A stretch of DNA of 7,431 nt from CAYUNT01 sp964446285. GTDB taxonomy: Bacteria > Sumerlaeota > Sumerlaeia > SLMS01 > CAYUNT01. The notes under the pieces are model-generated. The model did not search any database, was not told the origin of the DNA, and saw only the letters and a list, made by a program, of their open reading frames with translations. Below are positions 1 through 5,765 of the stretch, one piece after another (the stretch's first letter is position 1; each line of letters starts with the position of its first letter). Both the position numbers and the translations under genes were made by a program. Location of the stretch: NCBI GenBank assembly GCA_964446285.1, contig CAYUNT010000210.1:1-7431 (forward strand), given 5' to 3'.

Positions 1-228
1 CCCAAACCAACCCGCCCAGGGCAACCGCCTTCATGGTTTTCGGGGCTTTTTCCTGGCCGCACCTGTGGCGCTCCAAAAAAGACATCCATTGCATATTGCT
101 GCTTCACCATAACGTGACGCATTGGGGAAAAGGATGCACTCATGCAAGCGCTCGCAAATGAAAGCCCGGTATTTTCAGGAGATTTCCAGCACTCTTCTTC
201 GAGTCTTTGCGGCTTTGTGGTGATTTAA

Positions 229-783
229 TTAGGGAGTCTTATAGTCAAATGAGCGGCAGACGCTATTATTATCCTTCGGAGGCAGAGCGGAGGAGTACTT
301 GGTATAGAAATGAAGAATTCTACGTTTGCTCTCATGTTCCGATGTCGTTGAAAGCAAATGACGATTCAGTGAACTCCAGTATTCAGCATACAGCGACACG
401 CAACCCTCACTACCGAAAACGATAGATTTTGGCCTATTATCAGCAATCGCATCAAAGGCCAGTTTTACTTTTTCGCCCTTTGCTAGTGATGGTAAAAAGA
501 AGGATTTAAAATCCGGATATTTTACTTGTGGTTCCCTATCGAGTGGAGTCCACATGTTGTTTTTGTCTTTTGCAGCGATATAAATGTTGAGGGCTGGTCC
601 TACGCCGACATTTTCGATGGTCCAGCATTTTGTCCCCTCATCCCAGTAAAAAACCAAAACCGGATCAACATTTGCACAGCGATTAAGGAAATGAGACAGA
701 TATGTGATCACAATCGTAAGGAGTGAAACTACAAGAGCTGTAACTGCTGGAACTAGAATCGCCGTTGTTTTGGAAATTTCCAT
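229..783 (-). CDS. Hypothetical protein with a single N-terminal membrane helix
   Basis: This 184-residue protein is not recognised as a characterised family. Residues about 8-30 form one strongly hydrophobic helix (AILVPAVTALVV onward), so it is probably anchored in the inner membrane by its N-terminus. The rest is soluble-looking: residues 41-72 read like a beta-rich segment (PVLVFYWDEG, then WTIENVGVGPALNIYIA), followed by a charged region and a tyrosine/tryptophan-rich stretch near 131-137. The ATG at 783 is supported by an AAGGAG ribosome-binding site (complement of 790-795) six bases upstream. A weak promoter-like pair on the minus strand (TTGGGC at 841-836, GTTAAT at 818-813, 17-base gap) lies before it. 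The gene is isolated, is more AT-rich than the pyrH block, and faces away from the toxin-antitoxin pair. This suggests accessory DNA, but no function can be assigned. Confidence 0.72.
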   Translation of the reverse strand: MEISKTTAILVPAVTALVVSLLTIVITYLSHFLNRCANVDPVLVFYWDEGTKCWTIENVGVGPALNIYIAAKDKNNMWTPLDREPQVKYPDFKSFFLPSLAKGEKVKLAFDAIADNRPKSIVFGSEGCVSLYAEYWSSLNRHLLSTTSEHESKRRILHFYTKYSSALPPKDNNSVCRSFDYKTP

Positions 784-1085
784 GAAAGGCTCCTTATAGG
801 GTTCTGCTACTGATTAACTTGCTCGGGGCGGATTCGCCCAACGAGATTGCGGCCTTAACGTAGAAGAATTACTTCGTGCATTCGGTGAGACCGCGCACTT
901 CAGGTTCGCTCGCCGTGGCCGAACCGCAGAGCGGCATCGCGTTGAGCACCGCGCCGACGAGAAACAACCCTGGCAAATGGAACCGAAAATCCGGAATCAA
1001 AAGGTGCGAATTCAATCATAGCCCCCCTTTCGCAACGGGTTCTGACGGGGAATGTGGCCTTATTTTTACAACAAACCCAAACAGC

Positions 1086-1153
1086 GACAAGCCGCAACGC
1101 CGACTGGGCCTACATCATTAGCAGGAAGGTTGCACGTTGGCGGTTGTGGCGTC
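1086..1153. repeat. Imperfect inverted repeat (long stem-loop)
   Basis: The left arm at 1086-1104 (GACAAGCCGCAACGCCGAC) can pair with the right arm at 1136-1153 (GTTGGCGGTTGTGGCGTC). By hand this gives 15 Watson-Crick pairs and two G-U pairs, with a two-base AA bulge on the left and a one-base bulge on the right, around a 31-base loop. It could be part of a structured RNA or a recombination or binding site. The terminal bases do not fit the integron attC core consensus (RYYYAAC...GTTRRRY). Confidence 0.45.
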
Positions 1154-1425
1154 AATTGTAATTACTCAGGTATTGTCTAGTTTTTAGGGGAAAGACAAGG
1201 GCGGGCTACATATTGGTCTGTCGAAAAAATAGAGACGGCTTTGAGAAAAGCCATCATCGGAAACATCGAGCAAAGGATGCTCAAGGGACTGAGAATTTCC
1301 GGGACAGGTTATTATTAGGGAAACAGGCTGCCCGCACTTGACGCGGCCGGGTTGATGTATTCCTGCGGATCGGAACCTGCCCCGTGTGTTGGGGTTCGCT
1401 GTTGCGATTGCGTAGAAGACCCTTC

Positions 1426-1454
1426 TTGCCTTCCGGCGACTGGGTAAGGATATT
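1426..1454 (+). promoter_or_regulatory. Possible promoter of the toxin-antitoxin operon
   Basis: TTGCCT at 1426-1431 and GATATT at 1449-1454 each match the sigma-70 consensus at four of six positions and are separated by exactly 17 bases. The predicted start point lies about 20 bases before the GTG at 1482. The match is moderate, so its position and spacing are the main support. Confidence 0.3.
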
Positions 1455-1467
1455 GGCGCCGGGGAGG

Positions 1468-1471
1468 GGAG
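1468..1471 (+). promoter_or_regulatory. Ribosome-binding site favouring the GTG start of the toxin
   Basis: GGAG within a purine run at 1461-1473 lies 10 bases before the GTG at 1482 and 25 bases before the ATG at 1497. The spacing therefore favours GTG, although the PIN fold itself begins at the ATG (MKIVADTN). Confidence 0.4.
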
Positions 1472-1481
1472 AGATTCATCA

Positions 1482-1895
1482 GTGCGGCTTCGTGACATGA
1501 AGATTGTGGCGGACACAAATGCTTTTCTCGCGGTTGCTCTGGATGAACCAGAGAAGCCCGAGATCATTGCATCAACTCATGGACACGAGTTGGTGGCACC
1601 CGAGGTTTTGCCGTTCGAGATCGGAAATGCCCTGACGGCGATGCTGAAAAAGGGGACGTTGCGGGCTGGTCAAGTGACGGAAGCATGGGACATCGTGCAG
1701 ACCATTCACGTCGAATTGCGCAAGGTCGATATGCCCGAATCCTTGCGTTTGGCCGCGCGGCTCGGCATCTACGCTTACGACGCGTATTTCCTCGAATGCG
1801 CGTTGAGCCTCAATCTGCCATTGTTGACACTGGACCGGGGAATGGTCCACAACGCCAAGCGGCTGGGCGTTGAAATCGTGAGGTTGGAACGATGA
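1482..1895 (+). CDS. vapC: PIN-domain ribonuclease toxin (VapC-type)
   Basis: This 137-residue protein is a single PIN domain. Toxins of this family are Mg-dependent ribonucleases that cut specific RNAs, often tRNA or rRNA, when their antitoxin is lost; the actual target here is unknown. The acidic active-site residues are all present: D11 in ADTN, E46 in PFEIGNAL, D100 in AYDAYFLECA and D118 in LLTLDRG. It is therefore probably catalytically intact. The GTG at 1482 has the better-spaced ribosome-binding site. The ATG at 1497 would give 132 residues beginning MKIVADTN, which is the usual family start, so either is possible. Its stop overlaps the antitoxin start by four bases (ATGA), which implies translational coupling. 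The order, toxin before antitoxin, is the reverse of classical vapBC. The family assignment is firm; the name vapC is used in the broad sense. Confidence 0.88.
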   Translation: MRLRDMKIVADTNAFLAVALDEPEKPEIIASTHGHELVAPEVLPFEIGNALTAMLKKGTLRAGQVTEAWDIVQTIHVELRKVDMPESLRLAARLGIYAYDAYFLECALSLNLPLLTLDRGMVHNAKRLGVEIVRLER

Positions 1896-2128
1896 AAATC
1901 TATACGTATTCGGAAGCGCAGAAGCAGCTGCCCAAGGTGCTGGAGGCAGCGCGCAAGGAAGAAGTCCTTATCAAGAAGCGCAACGGCGAAACGTTTCGCG
2001 TGACGCGCGAGTTGCCGGCCTCGGCGGCCAAGTCTCCGTTCGATGTCCCCGGAATCAGGACACGCGCAACGACCGGCGACATCCTGCGCGCCGTCCGCGA
2101 ATCACGTTCGGGTGAAGCGGGAGAATGA
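1892..2128 (+). CDS. Phd/YefM-like antitoxin partner of the PIN toxin
   Basis: This 78-residue protein has the N-terminal pattern of Phd/YefM-type antitoxins: MKIYTYSEAQKQLPKVLEAA, then a basic strand EEVLIKKRNGETF. In this family that region forms the dimeric DNA-binding part. The C-terminal half (from about residue 48, SPFDVPGIRTRATTGDILRA) is the likely toxin-neutralising tail. Antitoxins of this type bind and inhibit their toxin and, with it, repress their own promoter; here that would be the region before 1482. The start is fixed by the ATGA overlap with the toxin and by GAGG at 1880-1883, eight bases upstream. Pairing a Phd-like antitoxin with a PIN toxin is known, although the classical VapB antitoxins have other DNA-binding folds. 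Confidence 0.82.
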   Translation: MKIYTYSEAQKQLPKVLEAARKEEVLIKKRNGETFRVTRELPASAAKSPFDVPGIRTRATTGDILRAVRESRSGEAGE

Positions 2129-2370
2129 AAGAAGAGGGGCCTTATGGAGTCCCTTTTGAATTCCTTGAGCAGGATGCCCAAGCCAGCGGAAATATTGCGG
2201 AAAATTGTAAAAGACGTGCTGGTCAAATTAAACAGCCTTCCACGGCCGCCATTACGTCAGCCTTTGATTTTGCCATGCCCAAATGCGCCGCAGCCGCCCC
2301 CGTGGATGCACTTGCCCATTGACGCCTCAGCGCGCGGGCCGCAAAAAAGGAGTTGAGCCGTCGCGCCAGG

Positions 2371-2399
2371 CGCGAGAAGGCCGTCGCGAGAAGGCCGTC
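2371..2399. repeat. Perfect 14-bp tandem repeat, two copies
   Basis: The unit GCGAGAAGGCCGTC occurs at 2372-2385 and immediately again at 2386-2399, and the preceding C at 2371 also fits the period. It lies in the noncoding leader of pyrH at the left edge of the C-rich tract. Because 14 is not a multiple of three, the repeat shifts any reading frame across it, which fits noncoding DNA. Confidence 0.8.
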
Positions 2400-2560
2400 T
2401 GTCTCCTCTCTTGCTCCTACTGCCCGTTTCGCCCTTCCCGCCCCACGCGCCCTTCCGCCGTCTGCGCGCCCCCGGCCCCGCCGCTTCGCCAAAGGCAATC
2501 GAGATACGCGCCCCCGCCTCCCCCTGTGGCCCTTGCCGCGAATCCGTGGGAACACTCATA

Positions 2561-2565
2561 AAGGA
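2561..2565 (+). promoter_or_regulatory. Ribosome-binding site fixing the pyrH start
   Basis: AAGGA lies six bases before the ATG at 2572. The frame stays open upstream to a TTG at 2353, but those 73 codons are Arg/Pro-rich low-complexity sequence with no kinase motif. The ATG at 2572 is therefore the chosen start. Confidence 0.7.
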
Positions 2566-2571
2566 CTTGTT

Positions 2572-3330
2572 ATGCCCCCAGCCAGCGTGAAACGCAACTG
2601 GCCGCCCAAGCGAGTGCTTCTGAAACTAAGCGGCGAAGTTTTGAAGGGACATGAGAATTTCGGAATCGACCGTTCGATGGTCGATTATGTGGCCCAAGAG
2701 GTTCTTTCCGCCGTCAAGATTCCCCTCGAAGTGGCCGTTGTAATCGGCGGCGGCAACATCTTCCGCGGCACCAGCGGCGCGGCCAGCCGCATGAAGCGCG
2801 CCGTGGCGGACCAGGTGGGCATGATCGCCACGATGATAAACGCGCTCGTGCTCCAGGATGCCCTGGAACAGCTGGGCCTCGAAACGCGCGTTATGACGCC
2901 CATCGAAATGAACGACGTGGCCGAACCCTACATCCGTCGGCGCGCCATACGGCATCTTGAATTCGGAAAGTTGGTCATTTTCGCCTGCGGCACAGGCAGT
3001 CCGTTTTTCTCGACCGACACGGCGGCGGCTCTTCGCGCCAGCGAAATCGAGGCGGACATCCTCGTCAAAGGCACGAAGGTGGATGGCGTTTACACGGCAG
3101 ACCCCGCCAAGTGCCCCGGCGCCAAAATGCTCGAAAAGGTGTCCTACGACGATGCGCTTGCGCAGCATTTGCGCGTAATGGACGCCACCGCGCTCTCGCT
3201 TTGCCGTGAGAACAACATGCCCATTCTCGTTTACAACCTCCTGACGGAGGGCAACACTCGCCGGGCGCTGACCGGCGAAAAGATTGGAACACGAGTCGAA
3301 GGAGCGGCAGATCATGGAAACCCCTCTTAG
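2572..3330 (+). CDS. pyrH: Uridylate kinase (UMP kinase)
   Basis: This cytoplasmic enzyme phosphorylates UMP to UDP with ATP, feeding RNA and DNA precursors and the UDP-sugars used for the cell wall and lipopolysaccharide. It belongs to the amino-acid kinase family and acts as a hexamer in known bacteria, with UTP inhibition and GTP activation in several. Visible motifs, in order, are KLSGE (18-22), GGGNIFRG (59-66), DQVGMIAT (80-87), the nucleotide-binding GTGSPFFSTD (140-149) and KGTKVDGVYTADP (166-178). MDATA follows near 203-207. At 252 residues it is close to the usual 235-250, with a slightly long N-terminus (MPPASVKRNWPP). Its last 17 bases overlap frr, implying coupled translation. 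The usual upstream neighbours rpsB and tsf are missing; a toxin-antitoxin pair and a C-rich leader precede it instead. Confidence 0.96.
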   Translation: MPPASVKRNWPPKRVLLKLSGEVLKGHENFGIDRSMVDYVAQEVLSAVKIPLEVAVVIGGGNIFRGTSGAASRMKRAVADQVGMIATMINALVLQDALEQLGLETRVMTPIEMNDVAEPYIRRRAIRHLEFGKLVIFACGTGSPFFSTDTAAALRASEIEADILVKGTKVDGVYTADPAKCPGAKMLEKVSYDDALAQHLRVMDATALSLCRENNMPILVYNLLTEGNTRRALTGEKIGTRVEGAADHGNPS

Positions 3331-3880
3331 CAAAATCCACAGAGAATCCGAGGAGAAAATGCACAAGGCTGTCGAGGCTATGGAACACGAGTTTTCCACC
3401 CTGCGGACCGGAAGGGCATCGCTGACGATTCTCGATGTCGTCCACGTGGATGCCTACGGCCAGAAGATGCAACTCAAGCAAGTGGGAAGCCTTTCGACCC
3501 CGGACGCGCATTCCATCCTCATCCAGCCGTGGGACCGCTCGCTGCTTGGGGCTATCGAAAAGGCGATTTTGGCGGCGAACATCGGCCTGACGCCGAATAA
3601 TGATGGGCGCATGATTCGCCTCAACGTGCCCCCGCTGACCGAGGAGCGCCGCCGCGAACTGGTCAAGGTCGCCCACAAAATGGCGGAGGAAGGCCGCGTG
3701 GCCATCCGCAACATCCGCCGCCACGCCAACGAGGAAATCAAAAAACTGGAAAAGGACAAGGCGGTCAGCGAAGACGACGCGCGCAATGCTCAAATGGAAA
3801 ATCAGAAATTGACCGACAAGTTTATCGAGGATGTCTCCGCGCGCCTCAAGCGCAAGGAACAGGAAATTATGGAAATCTAA
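3314..3880 (+). CDS. frr: Ribosome recycling factor
   Basis: The product acts with EF-G to split the post-termination ribosome so that subunits can be reused. It has 188 residues against about 185 in the family. Typical blocks are present throughout: RTGRAS (31-36), VDAYG (45-49), QVGSLSTPDA (56-65), IQPWDRS (70-76) and IGLTPNNDGRMIRL (90-103). PPLTEERRRELVK (106-118) and EEGRVAIRNIRRHANEE (125-141) follow, with a charged C-terminal helix completing the long three-helix bundle. The frame is also open from an ATG at 3284, but that would add 10 residues inside pyrH. The ATG at 3314 has AAGGAG at 3299-3304, nine bases upstream, and aligns with the family start. It overlaps the end of pyrH by 17 bases and the start of uppS by one base. 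Confidence 0.96.
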   Translation: METPLSKIHRESEEKMHKAVEAMEHEFSTLRTGRASLTILDVVHVDAYGQKMQLKQVGSLSTPDAHSILIQPWDRSLLGAIEKAILAANIGLTPNNDGRMIRLNVPPLTEERRRELVKVAHKMAEEGRVAIRNIRRHANEEIKKLEKDKAVSEDDARNAQMENQKLTDKFIEDVSARLKRKEQEIMEI

Positions 3881-4680
3881 TGCACAAGGGCCGTGAAAAT
3901 CCTCAGACCGCCCTTGAGCATCGCGTGGCGGCCTGGGCGCCCGAGGAACGCGATCTTCTCGCCCGGATCGACCTTCGCCGCCTGCCGCGCCACGTGGCGA
4001 TCATCATGGACGGCAATGGGCGCTGGGCGCGCCAGCACGGATTCCGTGAGCGCATCGAAGGCCACAAGGCCGCCACAGAATCCGTTCGCGCCGCCATGAC
4101 CACGTCGCGCGAATTGGGCATCGGCGTCCTGACCCTCTACGCCTTTTCCACGGAAAACTGGAGCCGCCCGCAGCGCGAAATCCAGGCTCTGATGCGGCTG
4201 CTCGAACAGTATTTGAAATCGGAAATTCCGGAGTTGCTGGAGCAAGGAATCCGCCTGGTGGCCTCGGGGCATCTGGACGACTTGTATCCAGCGGCGCGAA
4301 AGGCTCTCGACGAAGCCGCCGAGGCAACTATGCGTTGCGAGCGCATGATCCTGAATTTGGCGCTTTCCTATGGCGGACGCCAGGAAATCGCTGATGCGGC
4401 CCGCGAAATCGCCCGCCTCGCCGCCGAGGGCCAGCTCGATCCGGAGTCTGTCACGCCAGAAACGTTTGCCGCGCATCTTTACCGCCCGGAATTGGGCGAT
4501 CCCGATCTGCTTATACGCACAAGCGGCGAAATGCGCGTTTCGAATTTTCTTTTGTGGCAGATTGCGTATGCGGAATTGCATGTCACCCCGGTTTTATGGC
4601 CCGATTTTCGCCGTGTTCATTTTTTAGAAGCCCTGATTGACTTTCAGGGCCGTCATCGGCGATTTGGACGTGTCAGTTAG
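3880..4680 (+). CDS. uppS: Undecaprenyl diphosphate synthase (cis-prenyltransferase)
   Basis: This enzyme adds isopentenyl diphosphate units in cis to farnesyl diphosphate, making the C55 lipid that carries peptidoglycan and O-antigen precursors across the membrane. It has 266 residues, slightly longer than the usual 245-255 because of a non-conserved N-terminus of about 35 residues. Family motifs are clear: HVAIIMDGNGRWA (38-50, with catalytic D44), GHKA (61-64), LTLYAFSTENW (84-94) and LNLALSYGGRQEI (158-170). DPDLLIRTSGEMRVSNFLLW (207-226) and AYAEL (229-233, metal-ligand E232) follow, and WPDF lies at 240-243. The start ATG shares its first base with the frr stop (TAATG), so translation is probably coupled. 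It is called UppS rather than a short- or long-chain homologue from its bacterial context; chain length cannot be read from the sequence. Confidence 0.95.
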   Translation: MHKGRENPQTALEHRVAAWAPEERDLLARIDLRRLPRHVAIIMDGNGRWARQHGFRERIEGHKAATESVRAAMTTSRELGIGVLTLYAFSTENWSRPQREIQALMRLLEQYLKSEIPELLEQGIRLVASGHLDDLYPAARKALDEAAEATMRCERMILNLALSYGGRQEIADAAREIARLAAEGQLDPESVTPETFAAHLYRPELGDPDLLIRTSGEMRVSNFLLWQIAYAELHVTPVLWPDFRRVHFLEALIDFQGRHRRFGRVS

Positions 4681-4760
4681 CCAGAGAGCGCGCAAGTCCA
4701 GTTCGCAACAGGCGCGCCGGCTTCATCTCGAGTCCCTTTTTCCTCGCTGTGGCGAGCCGT

Positions 4761-4789
4761 TTGGCCGCACGCGATTCTTGTAATACTAT
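4761..4789 (+). promoter_or_regulatory. Possible internal promoter upstream of cdsA
   Basis: The 172-base gap between uppS and cdsA holds TTGGCC at 4761-4766 and TACTAT at 4784-4789, each four of six to consensus with a 17-base gap. An alternative extended -10 (TG, one base, AATACT) occupies 4779-4787. A small hairpin (CTCGC/GCGAG, loop TGTG, 4743-4756) lies just before it, but no T-run follows, so it is not a terminator. cdsA-lpxK could thus be transcribed partly on their own. Confidence 0.3.
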
Positions 4790-4852
4790 AGGGGCGCGGC
4801 GCTCGTCCCAATTCCCTCATCCATCCGGAATCTTTTCGCTCGGGCCTTAACG

Positions 4853-5710
4853 ATGTTCTGGCAGCGCACACTTTCCGCCTTTGTCCTGATTTCGCTGGTT
4901 CTTTCGGGCCTGATTTTTACCGGCCTGATTGCTCGGTTCATTCCGATCGTGTTTTTGATTGTGGTGGCTTTGCTGGGCGTCGTTGAGGCCTGCAAATTGC
5001 TCGCCGCGATCGGACTGCCCGCGCGCGGAAGCCTGGCATTTGTCTCGGCCATGTGCCTGTGCGCGAGCGCGGCCCTCGGGCGCCTCGAACACCTGCCCAT
5101 GATCCTCGCAATCACAATGATGGGCGTTTTCATTATCCATATCTTTTCACCGCCCAAGGAATTCAAGGGCGCGGTGGAAAACGTGGCGGGGACGCTCATT
5201 GTGCTGTTGTGGGTGGGATTGCCGCTGGCGATGGCCCTCGATCTGTTTGTTTCGCGCGATCTGTTTTCGATGGAAGGCGTCGAGGGGCGCCGCTGGCTCA
5301 AACTCCTCTTCGCCGTGGTCTGGAGCACAGATTCCTTCGCCTATATGGTGGGGAAATCCATAGGCCGCCGCAAACTGACGCCCATCAGCCCCAAGAAAAC
5401 CTGGGAGGGGGCCTTTGGCGGACTGATTGGCGGCGGTATCCTCATTCCCGTGCTGCTCAGTTATATCTTCCCGACGCCCTACCCGCACGCGAGGCTGCTC
5501 GAATTCATTCTGGTTTCGTGCGGACTTTCGGTGCTGACGCAGCTGGGCGACCTTGCCGAATCGCTTGTCAAGCGCCAGGCGGGCTTCAAGGACTCTGGAA
5601 CCACTTACACCGGTCACGGCGGGATTCTCGACATCATGGACGGTCTATTGTTTGCCTCCGCTGGCCTGTGGTGCTACGTCTGGATCATGACTCCGCACGT
5701 GCTCGTCTAG
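4853..5710 (+). CDS. cdsA: Phosphatidate cytidylyltransferase (CDP-diacylglycerol synthase)
   Basis: This integral membrane enzyme converts phosphatidic acid and CTP to CDP-diacylglycerol, the branch point for bacterial phospholipids. The 285-residue protein is mostly hydrophobic, with several membrane helices (for example 9-47, 60-75, 84-98, 112-133, 150-168, 187-205, 217-232). The active-site region is recognisable: WSTDSFAYMVGKSIGRRKL (157-175), SPKKTWEG (179-186), GDLAESLVKR (232-241), KDSG (246-249), GHGGILD (254-260) and D263. The usual signature, from memory, ends in HGG-x-x-DR-x-D; here I261 replaces the Arg, and Y252-T253 stand where L/I/F and P/G are usual. The metal-binding Asp residues remain, so activity is still expected. 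There is no clear ribosome-binding site before the ATG, and no ATG, GTG or TTG in frame nearby upstream. dxr, often the next gene, is absent; lpxK follows. Confidence 0.93.
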   Translation: MFWQRTLSAFVLISLVLSGLIFTGLIARFIPIVFLIVVALLGVVEACKLLAAIGLPARGSLAFVSAMCLCASAALGRLEHLPMILAITMMGVFIIHIFSPPKEFKGAVENVAGTLIVLLWVGLPLAMALDLFVSRDLFSMEGVEGRRWLKLLFAVVWSTDSFAYMVGKSIGRRKLTPISPKKTWEGAFGGLIGGGILIPVLLSYIFPTPYPHARLLEFILVSCGLSVLTQLGDLAESLVKRQAGFKDSGTTYTGHGGILDIMDGLLFASAGLWCYVWIMTPHVLV

Positions 5711-5765
5711 GCGGGCGCGTATGAAGAGAGAAGGATAGCGCGGAATTCGCCGCCTTAGAGATGCC

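Larger units (their letters stand above)
784..1481. other. Gene-free spacer with several stem-loops
   Basis: No convincing coding frame was seen on either strand; the frames that are open here lack a ribosome-binding site and recognisable motifs. The stretch holds a GC-rich hairpin at 822-845 (CTCG and GGGCG arms, GATT loop, two-base bulge). It also holds an imperfect long inverted repeat at 1086-1153, a six-base inverted repeat at 1173-1198 and a GAGA-loop hairpin at 1237-1252. A five-base hairpin lies at 1268-1282, and the probable promoter of the downstream toxin-antitoxin pair is at the right end. No tRNA or known structured RNA was recognised. Confidence 0.5.
2129..2571 (+). other. Gene-free leader upstream of pyrH, C-rich
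   Basis: No supported gene lies here. Small open frames begin at 2125 and 2144, but they have poor composition and no recognisable motifs. The right half has strong strand bias: in 2401-2460 there are 32 C, 10 G, 16 T and only 2 A. A TTGACG hexamer at 2319-2324 resembles a -35 box, but no good -10 follows at the right distance, so the pyrH promoter was not located. The C-rich, A-poor, presumably unstructured leader could be a Rho-loading region; this is inference. Confidence 0.45.

Noticed and set aside
813..860. Integron attC site near the membrane-protein gene
   Set aside because: TTAAC and a hairpin are present, but the paired RYYYAAC and GTTRRRY core boxes are not.
876..1121. Open frames on both strands at 876-1121
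   Set aside because: No ribosome-binding site, no motif and protein-unlike composition; the region is better explained as noncoding with stem-loops.
1184..1567. A 127-codon minus-strand frame overlapping the toxin start
   Set aside because: It overlaps the conserved PIN gene and has low-complexity Ser/Arg/Pro content.
2125..2322. A 65-codon frame whose ATG overlaps the antitoxin stop
   Set aside because: The overlap is attractive, but there is no motif and the tail is a compositionally odd Ala-rich run; it is probably chance.
2353..2571. N-terminal extension of PyrH from a TTG start
   Set aside because: The extra 73 residues are Arg/Pro-rich and unlike the family, while the ATG at 2572 has a well-placed ribosome-binding site.
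2626..4581. Long minus-strand open frames (2626-3399, 3065-3793, 3877-4581) opposite pyrH, frr and uppS
   Set aside because: They lie exactly antisense to well-conserved genes, lack motifs and ribosome-binding sites, and arise from GC-biased codons.
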